From: Icerya purchasi
Lineage: Eukaryota > Arthropoda > Insecta > Hemiptera > Monophlebidae
Length of the DNA stretch: 64,000 nt
Reading direction: 5' to 3'
NCBI GenBank assembly: GCA_039619475.1
Contig: CM077115.1
Coordinates: 294,377,756-294,441,755, forward strand
In this document: piece after piece, positions 54,192-64,000 of the stretch
Numbering within the stretch: position 1 is the first letter of the stretch
Layout: the number at the start of each line of letters is the position of its first letter
Translations under genes and position numbers: made by a program
Notes under the pieces: generated by a model
The model's database searches: none
Seen by the model: only the letters and a program-made list of their open reading frames with translations
What the model was told of the DNA's origin: nothing

Positions 54192-54490
54192 ATGTCGCTG
54201 AACCTAACGGAGACTGATGTTGTCGGGAAGCGCAAACCTTCCAGCCCTCCACGCCTTCCACGATTTTGTCGAGCGCTCTCACAACCCGATCTGCCTAATA
54301 TCGTTAGTTCAAACATTAACAACAGCGCTTTTAAAACTATTGAAAATTTCAATATTGATAAGAGTAATAGTTATAATAATAATAATAATAAAAACAACAG
54401 TAACATCATTACCACCACCACCACCATCAACAACAACAAGAACAGTAATATATATGATAATAATAAGAATAATAATTTTTTCGATTGATA
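54192..54490 (+). pseudogene. I-type LINE ORF1, N-terminal fragment of another copy
   Basis: ATG just after the R1-like poly-A opens MSLNLTETDVVGKRKPSSPP, then RALSQPDLPNIV and an Asn-rich tract (KTIENFNIDKSNSYNNN), ending in TGA at about 54,488. It lines up with residues 25-150 of the complete ORF1 at 46,850-48,520. The first 24 residues are absent. No further part of this copy follows directly. Confidence 0.8.
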
Positions 54491-54744
54491 TGTTGTATTG
54501 CACAAATTTTTTTTTTTTTTACAAATTATTGGATGGTTGGTATATGAGCCGAGCACCGCCGATTAGGCTTAATCTCAACAATTTTTTTTTATTTAATCAT
54601 AAACAGAAACTCGGAAGTTTAGTAAATTACAAACAATGTTATATATATATATATACTTGCGTACATGTACTCTTACCTACATATTCACACACAGGCGTAC
54701 ACGAGCCAGCTTACGTACTAATTACACCATAGTTAGAAAATAAG

Positions 54745-54990
54745 ATAAATATAGTTTACATAAAATTAGCGAAATGGCTTAAAAAATTTAACCTTAAGGT
54801 TGATGAAACTAAATCAAATTATATAATATTTAATAAAGAATATAGCAATAGACCATTAAATTTAGAACAGTACGGTTTAAAGATCAACTATGTTAAACAA
54901 ATGAAATACTTGGGCGTAATAATGAACAGTAATTTAAAATTTTATGAGCTTTTTAATTACGTTAAAACCAAAATATACAAATTCATAATA
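54745..54990 (+). pseudogene. R1-like LINE reverse-transcriptase thumb fragment
   Basis: Plus strand reads KLAKWLKKFNLKVDETKSNY, then FNKEYSNRPLNLE and KQMKYLGVIMNSNLKFYE, ending at TGA. This is the catalytic-domain exit and thumb (KT...Y..F / YLG......F) found also at 53,069-53,310 but only distantly similar. Small remnant, no flanking motifs. Confidence 0.65.
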
Positions 54991-55145
54991 ATAAATTGAA
55001 ATTGTATAAATTATAAAAAAAGGAGTTACATTGTATAAAGTGTAAATTTTATCTAATATATGTACTTCATAATATTATCCTATATGTAGAAATGTTAAAA
55101 ACTAAAAAATTAAAAATACGACATAGATACATTCAGATCATTATG

Positions 55146-55456
55146 TTACTTCCTTAGCCGACCTGCGAATTTCTCATGCAGTGCTTCGAATGCAAATATT
55201 TGGAATTTTGCGGCAGTAATTTTGTATGTCAAATTTATATTTTTATCAATGTCTCGGAACTGTGCGTATTTGTTACATTTATGTAGAATGTGGTAAGCAG
55301 TTTCGACAAAATTATCGCTGCAGTCACATTTATTATTTTCACGCATCTCATTTTGTAGAGATGGTCGGCGAATTTCCCATGATTTGTTAGTAATTGTGTC
55401 GTGTAAAAATCAAGAATTATTTCCAGATATCGGTTTTCATGTACATTTGGTACCAA
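55146..55456 (-). pseudogene. R1-like LINE C-terminal fragment, inverted
   Basis: Minus strand gives LVPNVHENRYLEIILDFYTT then QLLTNHGKFADHLYKM, a frameshift, and NNKCDCSDNFVETAYHILHK-C. That is the LTGHG.F..Y......C.C....ET..HIL..C zinc-knuckle tail of R1-type ORF2. It lies opposite in direction to the thumb fragment at 54.8 kb, so it is either a separate insertion or an inversion. Confidence 0.75.
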
Positions 55457-55469
55457 TTTATAAGTGTGG

Positions 55470-55860
55470 CGCCCATTGGCGCACCCAAGGGGGGTGCCAC
55501 GGGGCCATTGCTCCCCCCAAAAAAATCTTCGAAATCTTAATTTTGTTTTGTAATGTTTAGTTTTACTTAAATAAAATTCGTATGCTTATCTAATTTGTGC
55601 TTATTACAAACATAATGTTACGTTTCTATTATTATATTTTTTTTTAAATAAAATTCGTCAGTTTTGTAACTTTTTTAAAAATAATATTCGTTAATTTTGT
55701 AATTTTTTTTTATTTTTTTTTATTTTAATTTAAAAACCACGGAAATAGATGGGTACTTAGTCGAGGTACCGAGTTACCATCCCCTAACTCATCTTCTAAA
55801 TTCTAGCCCCGACCAAAAAAAAATCCTGCGTGCACCTTTGGTGGCGCCCGATTCTATTCT
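55470..55860. mobile_element. possible MITE with GGCGCC-rich ends
   Basis: Starts 'tggcgcccattggcgcaccc' and ends '...gcacctttggtggcgcccg', with GC-rich edges around an AT-rich core containing short poly-T. Ends look partly inverted but do not match cleanly, and there is no clear target duplication. Confidence 0.35.
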
Positions 55861-56270
55861 GATCGCAAAGAGTTTGCCATAAACGGTAATAGTGATTTTT
55901 CACTTCTGCTTTGTGCATTTTAACCATTTTTTATTTGCCTCGGTCCTTATTAGATTAGTTACAGAATTAGTCGTTACTGAATTTGCTTCTTGTCGCGCAT
56001 GATTATCTAAGTATTGAAAGGTTCTGCGGTTTTTTTAGTACAGCATCAACAGGTCGATTGGGAGAACCCCCGTTATAGCTGCTACAGCTGAGTATGATGT
56101 CGTTCTGTATGCTCTACATGCATTAATTTAAAATTTTCTTTGTATAGAATGTAATACTTGAATTTTAATCATTTATTTACATTATTTTGTCACAAGGGAA
56201 ATTTCTTAAATTAGCGCCAAAACCAGTGCCAAGAACATAATTTCTTATAATATATATATATATATATATA
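55861..56270. other. intergenic, no supported gene
   Basis: About 400 bp, unique, ending in a (TA)n run at 56,250-56,270 that is the target of the following MITE. Confidence 0.5.
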
Positions 56271-56512
56271 CAAGGGCGTCGAGAGCCGATAGGCCAGGGG
56301 GGCAAGATGATAGAAAAAGGATATGAGTTATAGAAAAAATAAAATTTATAAGTTGTAAAGGCTTAATATTTTATTAAACAAACATAATTTTCGTGGGTTT
56401 CTGGCAAATTATTCATAATTACACGCCTGTGAATACTATTTATGGCCAGTCGATTAAAAAGTTTCAAGGCTCCAAGGGGGCAGCCGCCCCCTCCGCCCCC
56501 CGCTGGCGATGC

Positions 56513-56517
<5 letters not shown>
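56271..56517. mobile_element. hAT-type MITE, 247 bp, same family as 38,086
   Basis: Left end 'caagggcgtcg' and right end 'cgatgccca' (decayed inverted repeat). The body 'gatagaaaaaggatatgagt' through 'atttctggcaaattattcat'-like blocks matches the 300-bp copy. The flanking (TA)n fits an 8-bp TATATATA duplication but prevents proof. Confidence 0.8.

Positions 56518-56575
<58 letters not shown>
56518..56575. repeat. (TA)n microsatellite
   Basis: Nearly pure TA dinucleotides for about 58 bp between the hAT MITE and the Helitron-like element. Further (TA)n runs flank the other end of that element at 59,530-59,552 and 59,584-59,598. Confidence 0.9.
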
Positions 56576-56578
<3 letters not shown>

Positions 56579-57329
56579 TTATATATATAATTCTTCTATG
56601 TGTGTGTATGTGACTGAACCCCTCCTAAACAGCTGGACCGATTTTGATGAAATATGTTCAAGTGGATTCGAGAATGGTTTAGATTCACAATTCGGTGCAC
56701 TCCAAAAATCGGGTGATGAGCTATGAATTTTTAAGGGTGATTTTTGAGGTCGTTCTGAATTCCATATCTATATGTATAAAACAAAGTCGGATTAGTTACA
56801 CCACTTATAACTCAAGGATGGCTAGACCGATTTTTATGATCTTTGATTTGTTGAATTTGTCTCCGCTCCGAATAGCAGAATACGAAATTTAAAACAATAT
56901 TTATGAAGAAAATTCATTTTTTTTTGCTGTTTTTGGTCCAAAAAGGGGGTTTAAATAATTTTTTAACAGTAATTTTTGAATTTCCATAAAGGGCTCCTGT
57001 GTTTCGTTTTATATTTTTAATTTCGCTTTGGTGTCGAATTACGATTTTTTAAGGGTATTTTTGAGGTCGTTCTAAATTCCATATTATATATTCTAGACGG
57101 TTTTTTGTCGCCCAGGGTAATCGCTCAGTTTAAAGTTGTAAATTGTCACAGATAGAAGTTTAATTGTGATTTATGATCCAATTGCGATAAGTCAAACGAT
57201 TACCGAACTATTGTAGAAATAAATATTTTTGTCGTTTCTGAACTATCTTATTGGGAATTCGAATTTTATAGTGTGTACGGATTCTTAAAAATCGCTATAA
57301 ATTTACTTTAAGAAATTAAGGATCATTAG

Positions 57330-57458
57330 AAACATGTTTTTTCGTGTGTAGTCCATCATCAGCTAATTGCATAGAGTACACACTTTATTAAAAAGTATAT
57401 AAATTGAGTGTGTACTCCGTGTTGTTAGCTGATAATATAACCCAAAAAAAACATGTTT
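57330..57458. repeat. 129-bp near-palindromic hairpin element
   Basis: 'aaacatgttttttcgtgtgt' at the left pairs with '...aaaaaacatgttt' at the right, and the inner arms share 'atcagcta' and 'gagtacacact'. The arms are about 50 bp and the loop about 20 bp. It looks like a small MITE lying within the Helitron-like element. No target duplication is certain. Confidence 0.75.
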
Positions 57459-57545
57459 CCAAAATAATTTACTTTAAATTTTTAATATAAATTTATACTG
57501 ATTTTTGTTATTAAGGTGAATAATGCTTTGCTGCCAAGTGAATTA

Positions 57546-59356
57546 GGGGAAAGTGGGGCAAAATCGGGACCCTAAACTATTATCGTATCTAAAAAAGCTC
57601 CTGCTATATAGAATTCGATAAAAATTACTTTGTAGGTTAATATATTTGTATCTAAACTGAAATAGAATCACTTACTTAGGCAAACTCTATTAGATATGGA
57701 GAGAGAGCGTTTACCAAAAAAATTACATTTTCCCGATTTTGCCCCACTAGGTGGGGCACAACCGGGTATGCTTTTTGGTGATACCCGATTTTGCCCCATT
57801 TATTCCAAACATAAATAAAACAACAAAAAATATATAGAAACCGAATCAATTATTGACAAAAATCACACACAAAAGTGTCATCTTCTTCATTAGCATTACA
57901 GCAAGCCTCGTGTGCCTAACATAAGCAGTTGACACACATCCAGACTTCGTTTTTGAAGCGAGAATATAGCTCGTTACAAAAGATGCAAGCTCCGTCGTGA
58001 TCGTGATCTTCTTCTGACGAAGAATCGCTGACCGGATCTGCGATCCGTTGATTTTTAGACTTTTTCTGCCTTTTCTGCTTTAATTTAGTTTGGGAAACTT
58101 CATTTCCCTTACGTTTTCTTGGAGCTCTCTTATTTGGAGACAAGGAAAGTTTCTTTTTGCCTTGATTCTTTAAAGTCTGGAGCATCTTCAATTCTAGTTT
58201 GTAAGGCGAGGAAGTCAATATCGCAGTCTTTCCTCTTCTGTTCATACCTTTTCTTTCTTTTTCTCTAAACAGTTCTGTGGGAACTGGCTTTATTTCTTTC
58301 GGAGAAACGGCAAATGAAGTGGAAGGTACAGCTCTATCAATTACAAATATGGACGGTTGGGCTCTATTTTCAGTAGATGGGGGTGAACGGAGTTCCTTGA
58401 CTGTGGTTACAGGTCGTTGGACAGTTTTCCTCGATTTGGATTCCTTCATCTGTAGGTGCAAATTGTTGTATTACATTCTCTCTCGTAGAGCTTGCTATCA
58501 TCTGTAGGTGTAGATTGTTGGACTACATCGTCTCTTGAGGAGTTTGGTAGGTTTCCATCGCCTGTAGCTGTAGACTGTTGAGCTGCAACTTCTACCGACA
58601 AGCCTGGGTGGATCCCAATATGTGACGCGGGGGATGGTTCTTGAAATTCTAAGTCTAACAGAATTGAACGACAAACGCAACGCCAAATCGAACTATCCAC
58701 TCTTATCAGTAACGCACACCACGATCTAGATCGCCACTCTGGCGCCGTACACAACCGAATTTCTCACGAATTTGTCGATTTAGCGTTCTTGCCGGAGAAT
58801 GTGACGTTGCACGCTGCTCGAGGAAGCCCGAGAAATTATCAAAAAAACGGAAAAATGGAATTTAGAAAATCATCATTATCATTTTTTGTCTCAATATGTA
58901 TAGTTTTTCTTTTGATTAATATTATAACTTCAAAAAATAATAAGGGGTAAAACCGGACTGCCCCATATTTTAGTATCCGATTTTACCCCGAGCAGACCAT
59001 AATCAAACAAAATGGTGTCACTCGGCGATGACTCAACATAAACAATTGAATAAACCTTAGAAATGTTTTTTATACTATGCATAATCAATGAAATACTCAT
59101 CACTATATGTTGTGTAAAGTCAAATGTGATCCACTGTACTTAAAATCAATACAAAAATCGATAATATTTCACCAATTTTCAATAAAAATCATTCCAAGAC
59201 ACAAAAAAACACGACGTGCGTAGTGAACCTGTTACAGACTATCATTGCGTTAGGAGCTACGTAATTCACTATAAAATCCGTTGATGTCGCCTGTAGTTAT
59301 GGAAATTATGAGATACCCGATTTGACCCGCCTACCCGGTTTTATACAACTTTCCCC
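57546..59356 (-). mobile_element. pogo/Tigger-like transposon, internally deleted, TA target duplication
   Basis: Ends are 'ggggaaagtggggcaaaat' at left and, reverse complemented, 'ggggaaagttgtataaaacc' at right, flanked by TA at 57,544-57,545 and 59,357-59,358. Internal phrases such as 'cgattttgccccactaggt' and 'ccgattttaccccgagcag' repeat the terminal theme. Length is 1,811 bp. Only the C-terminal part of a transposase remains, so it cannot move by itself. Confidence 0.78.
57916..58461 (-). pseudogene. pogo-like transposase C-terminal remnant
   Basis: 181 open codons. VSPKEIKPVPTELFREKERK, then GKTAILTSSPYKLELKML and a Lys/Arg-rich spacer lead to the end DHDGACIFCNELYSRFK with EVWMCVNCLC. 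This is the 'ILT.TP.K..LE' and C-terminal Cys-cluster arrangement seen after the DDE domain in insect pogo/Tigger transposases. The HTH and DDE domains are missing. Upstream (58,447-58,610) three diverged repeats of about 50-60 bp encode QQST.T.D linkers before sequence is lost. The reading start at the Met is arbitrary. Confidence 0.75.
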
Positions 59357-59618
59357 TACATTCATTTCAATGTAATTAAAATATTTGTCATTTTGGTTTT
59401 TGCACATTTATTGAACCTAATTCATTTTGAGTATTCATTTTTTTTTAATAAAACTAAATTTAATTCAGCTAATAAGTTAACACAAAATTTATTGTTTCTG
59501 TGGCGGTACGAATTTCACCGGGTCAACTAGTATATATATATATATATATATATTCAAGATATTACTTACCGTTTCACCTACGTATATATATATATATACC
59601 CGTTTATATCTATATCTA

Positions 59619-60058
59619 TTTTTTTTTTTTTTTTTTTTGGGCGCATCAACTATGGACTATTGCCCAGACACAATGGGAAGAAGAGACAACTAACTAGAAC
59701 CTAATTCGATTGGAGACAGCTGAAATAAAGGAACCAAGGACAAGAACAACAGACTGGGAAGGAAGGGACAAGATGTAAGACGCACAGTAAGGAGTGGGAA
59801 GCCCCAGCTTTATAAGGTGAAGATAGAAAAGAGAACGCTCCGCAGAAAGAGCAGAGCACTCGAAGAAAATGTGATCAGGATCACAGACAACTGCTTCATC
59901 TGGATGCAACGGACAATGAGGAGAGGGAAGCAAAGAGAAACGATAGCGTGAAGAGGGCAGCAGTGTGTGATTAAAGCGCAGGCGGACAATAGAGGAAATT
60001 ATAAATCGTGGAAGAGAGGGAAACTCCGAGAACCATGGATGAGAAGGAAGTGTGAAAT
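59619..60058 (-). mobile_element. 5'-truncated copy of the I-type LINE (3' end)
   Basis: T-run 59,619-59,638 followed by 'gggcgcatcaactatggact', the family 3' end. The minus strand frame 59,694-59,933 reads HPDEAVVCDPDHIFFECSA, then ERSLFYLHLIKLGLPTPYC and ASYILSLPSQSVV, matching residues 737-795 of the fuller ORF2. It ends near 60,058, inside the region preceding the zinc knuckle. Its frame is still open, so the copy is fairly young. Confidence 0.87.
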
Positions 60059-62559
60059 TAATAAAAAAAAAGAAAGTTTCACTAGAATTTATATTGCAAT
60101 AAACATTTTTTTAAATATCTATTTTCTTTTACAGTATTTTTCTCCTAATTCATTTTAATTTTATCTCTCTTTTATTTAATGAAGTGTATATTTTCCCTAC
60201 TGATTTATTTCTTTTTTTAGTTTTCTTTCTTTCAGGTCCATATAACTAAAATAATAATTAAAATTAACTTTAAGCGCAGATCGTGTCAGTAAACTACAAT
60301 ATTTGGCAAGAGTTAAAGATTTGAGGTAAGTTATATTTTCAGCGTTAACTATTGAAATTAAGACCTGTTGTAGGATTAATCAATAATTTCGTTATAATTT
60401 TAACTTATAAAATATTCTATTGAAAGTTATTTTTTTTATAAAACGCGACGAATAAATTTCATGTTTACTCAATCACCTAGCAAAATTTAAAAAAGAAATA
60501 AATATTATTACTAAAAAATAAATTGTAATTTAATATTTTTCCATAACTAATACTTACAGTTATGCATTAATTCAATACTCTGACTATATTATAAAGCTGC
60601 TTCTCACGGCTCCACTTGTAAATTTTTACCTTCTTTGCCGAAACACTTATTAGGGGCTCAAATGAGCATCATTTACGGAGGTCACATTGCATTCATAAAT
60701 ACTACTGTATGTTTATTATTTCTTTTTCACCATTCCATTTTCCTCACATCATTTATGTATACTACAAGCAGTCCATTTACTTATCCATCCTCTTCCTTGG
60801 GCTTTAAATATAAACAATTTTTATTCTCTTTTGTTTTTTAATTAACAAATTTATGTAAAGATTCCTTCTCCCTCTGCGAAAAAATATTAGCACGATTCGA
60901 GTCCACACGTTCAGATGGAGATTCTCAGCCTCTCTGGAACTTATATTTGCTGCGGACCTAACAATAGTCAAGAGTTTTGTTTAATTAAAGATTTCTTGTT
61001 TGTAAGGAATCGATCTCATTGTCATTAGTTAAACATACTTGTTTTTCTTCCACACTCACTCTCTCTTTTTTATTATCTTTACAAAAGCATTATTTTAATG
61101 TTTTAAGTTTTAACCCTAAAGTTGTTAATGTTAATGAATTAATAAAATCTATAATAAAAAACTAAGAAATAACTTTTTTTTGACCTAGGCTGAAAGTTTT
61201 GAATTTATACATCCTATCGTAAAAATTTTATTCAAATTTTTATTTTAAGTGTATTTCATTTTTCTATCTTCTCCGTTTCATTGGGGAAAAAAACTCATAG
61301 GTCGGCTGAATCACATCAGAAACTAATAAATTATGCATGAAACCTTCCGCAGGAATCAATCTATTCAATGGTAAAAATCGGAACAAAATCGGTTTGGTAG
61401 TTCCTGAGATTAGCGCGGACAGGCGATTTTCACTTTCATTTTTATATGTTTAATCGCACAGTTTAATTTTGTATTTAAAAGTGAATGAGTTTCTTAAAAT
61501 TCCTTTGAAAATGTTAATAATATACCAAAAAGATTTTGTGTTTCATTTCACGTTGAATTTGTGATGTAATCAGGGAAGGTGGATAAAATTGAATTCTCAT
61601 TTAATAGGTTCCGAAAATTAGTTCTGCATATTAATTGGAAATTAAAGTCATCGGATAATATAAAAGGGTTTGTCCCTCTTTGGTAATAAATTTATGGGCA
61701 TGCCACTGATTCGAATTATTGTGTATGTACCAATAATTTAATTTTTTGCATTTTCCACGGTATTCATTATTTTTTCAAATACGTAGTACACAAACTTTAG
61801 AAATCAAATATTTGAATGACAACTTAACAGTTATTAAATAACAAAAAACGTATTTTGTAAAGATCAATCTAAATTTGTCCTATTTTATTCCTGGCCTAAT
61901 ATAAGGACTAGAAAATATAAAAAAACGTTTGGAGAAGCAAAAGCGCATGTGCCAGTAATAAACAAATAAAAATTAGCCTCAAAGATTTATATGATACATA
62001 ATTTTTCCTTACCAGTTAATTTATTTTCATTACATTCGATGCACTACAAATATATGAAATAAGCAAAATAAAAAAAATAAAACTAATTTTCATCATTGCG
62101 TCTCCTCTTATTTTTAACACTAACTGTTGAAGTGCTCGCACAGTTTAATACGAATTAAAAGCGGTCATAAATACTTTCATTCTCTTTCATGGATAATCTG
62201 ATAACGAAAATAAATGTTCATCATTAACATTATCTAAATTAGCTTTTCGCCGATTTTTCTTTCAAAGTGCCTCATTATTTCAAAAATTACCAGTAAACAT
62301 AATAAAGTCGGAGAAGTATAACATTTAAGCATCAAATTAATTTTAAGCTAAGAATTCTTTTCAATTGTGCAACATTTTTTTTTCCAGAAATTAAGTTGTT
62401 TTTTTTTTAAATTATACAGTACCGTTAGAGCTTTGCAACATAAAATACGAACTAATTTACTAATTTTAAATTAATAATGGGCGAATTAAATTTCTACAAT
62501 TACACTGTTCGCAAAACACTATAATCCAGTCTTACTAATGACTAACTGTAAACACTTTT
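60059..62559. other. intergenic, no supported gene
   Basis: About 2.5 kb of AT-rich sequence. At 61,330-61,450 the phrase 'ggtaaaaatcggaacaaaat' followed by 'cggtttggtagttcctgaga' resembles 3' regions of insect retroposons or Helitron-like elements. No gene, SINE head or terminal repeat is otherwise visible. Confidence 0.5.
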
Positions 62560-63270
62560 TATCCGCAGATCGCAGCTTGGTTACAATTTTCCTAATTAAT
62601 GTCTTTCTATATGTCCTCATCTAATCTTATCTCCTATCTTGGTATTAAAAAACAGTGGCGTTTTGTTCCTCATAAAATCCCGATCCTTTCTCTTGTAGCA
62701 GCTCGACTGTTCGATTTTTCGCCTCATGTTTTTTCTTATTCCAAGCTTCCTTACTTTTCCCATGACTTTACCAGCATTTGGCAGACTATTAATCTCCTCT
62801 CTCTCCAGACCAGCTCTTTCGCACATTCTACAATTCAAACCGAATTCCTCTACTTGCTTGATACATCTTTCTCTTCTCATCTAACATTCTTTACTGACGA
62901 TTCTAAAAATGAGAACGGGGTGGGCGGCGCGGTTACCTCCCTCTCACTGCATCACTCTGAATCCGTCAAGCTCCCTTCCTTTTTTGTTCTATCTTCACAG
63001 CGGAGTCTATCTCCATTTTACGCGCAATCTCCTTCATTCCATCCATAAGAGGGATTAGTAAATGTCTCATTGTCTCCGATTCCAAAAATGTTCTTCGAGC
63101 TATTTCTTCTGATTCCTCCAATTCTATTATTCTATCAATTCGTTTTCTCATATGCAATCTACTCTCATCCCGCTCTACTACTATTGAACTTTTATGGGTT
63201 CCTAGCCATTCTGGAATCGAGGGAAAATCTATCCTTCTTTATTTTCTAAACCCGCCTCTCATGGTTTATT
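62560..63270 (+). pseudogene. I-type LINE ORF2: connector and RNase H fragment
   Basis: The plus strand reads LFIRRSQLGYNF (matching LHIRRYFLGDSF, residue 401 of the fuller copy), then a shift to RFVPHKIPILSLVAARLFDF and HLTFFTDDSKNENGVGGAVT (first RNase H acid). A shift near 63,045 leads to KCLIVSDSKNVLRAISSDSS and IELLWVPSHSGIEGKS. It ends there, before the final Asp. Sequence begins almost exactly where the copy ending at 52,814 stops. Confidence 0.82.
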
Positions 63271-64000
63271 TAACTTCTTTTTTGTACTTCGCAACGTTAA
63301 TTATAGTAGAGGTAACCAGGTTATTAAGATTCTTACCAAGCCTGAAGCCATGATTTGCAGACCCAAGTCACTTTCTCATTTACCCAACTTAAAATAATCG
63401 GACCCAGAAAAAAACAAAAAAAGCTGGTAAGTAAAGACAGTTGAGAGAAGAAACTGGCAACCCCATCTTAATAATACGGTCGGACTTGGTACACATTATA
63501 TGAACCTTATTTTCACAATTTCCGAACAGCAGCCAAGAGTGTTGGAATCATTTTACCTAGTTTATCTCTTAATCATTTATTTTTGTTTCCAGTTTAATTT
63601 TTACGACATCCACATACGTATAATATACGGAAACCCTAAAAAATCTCATAAAATCGAATAATTTTAAAATGATTTAACCTGTCAATTTTAAATTGCGCAT
63701 ATAGCTCCCAAAAAAGCATTCTCCTCTTATGAATCACGAAAAAAACTCAAGAGTGTATAATATAGAATTTAAAATTACCTAAAAAGTCACTTAAACACGA
63801 ATAGCTGGCGATATACGTGCAATTCAAAGTTACAGCAAAAGTCAAACACCTCACTACAAAAAATAAACATTATTGAAAACTAAACAATAATTCTTGAAAA
63901 TCGCCTACAAAAGACAAAAAAACGAAAGTTTAGATTTCTTGTTTATGTTTTATTTTCCTTAAGCATATTTACAGCTGATCTACGCCTAGAAATAATATGA
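63271..64000. other. window end: no gene, possible edge of hairpin-type repeat
   Basis: No coding frame. At 63,615-63,640 'acgtataatatacggaaacc' resembles the decayed terminal palindrome seen at 39,112-39,148. The following sequence (63,770-63,900) echoes 'cacttaa..cacgaatagct', only weakly like that family. Confidence 0.35.

Larger units (their letters stand above)
56576..59530 (+). mobile_element. Helitron-like non-autonomous element carrying a pogo insertion
   Basis: The left part 'tctatgtgtgtgtatgtgac' then 'cctaaacagctggaccgatt' and a second such phrase at 56,816 is the usual 5' wording of insect Helitron-like elements. The right end 'caccgggtcaactag' finishes in CTAG (the CTRR rule) followed by T. 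The interior shares 'gggtgatgagctatgaattt' and 'cgcccagggtaatcg' with the hairpin-ended repeat at 31.6 and 38.9 kb, and at 57,249-57,290 contains a decayed version of its terminal palindrome. No Rep/helicase gene. Net length without pogo is about 1.1 kb. Confidence 0.55.

Overview
The window is about 64 kb of AT-rich animal nuclear DNA, most likely from an insect. The evidence is one spliced eukaryotic gene with GT/AG introns, two mariner transposons with TA target duplications (one close to the Mos1 type), several non-LTR retrotransposon families, a tRNA-derived SINE, hAT-type MITEs, a pogo-like element and Helitron-like termini. The order of insect cannot be fixed from the sequence alone. 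I see no tRNA or rRNA genes, no CRISPR array and no operon.

Region by region. 1-7.1 kb: degenerate tandem arrays with a unit of about 200-220 bp flank one unrecognised 342-codon gene on the minus strand (3433-4461). 7.16-22.93 kb: the last five coding exons of the pyrimidine-synthesis gene CAD (rudimentary), plus strand, covering the aspartate transcarbamylase domain to its stop codon; the earlier exons are not in the window. Its four introns hold LINE remnants, two SINEs, an hAT MITE, a 1.29-kb mariner and a long inverted repeat. 24.4-26.0 kb: a Helitron-like element split by a Mos1-like mariner. 26-34 kb: mostly non-coding, with a jockey-type LINE fragment, a truncated relic of the 3433-4461 gene with its upstream repeat (30.74-31.56 kb), and, most unexpectedly, a roughly 206-bp piece of bacterial rpoB (32.68-32.89 kb). 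34.8-63.3 kb: dense transposon territory dominated by one I-type LINE family with RNase H, with at least six copies. One is nearly complete (42,897-48,802) and sits inside the ORF1 of another with a 6-bp target duplication. R1-like LINE pieces, hAT MITEs, a Helitron-like element holding a pogo-like transposon, and hairpin-ended repeats fill the remainder.

Only the CAD exons, and possibly the 3433-4461 gene, look like working protein genes. The CAD exons keep all expected aspartate transcarbamylase active-site residues. Every transposase or reverse transcriptase carries at least one frameshift, stop or truncation, although the large LINE is close to intact and probably young. Items that most deserve follow-up are the rpoB insertion, the orphan gene family with its shared upstream repeats, the long inverted repeat in CAD intron 3, and the hairpin-terminated repeat family present as an inverted pair 6-7 kb apart.
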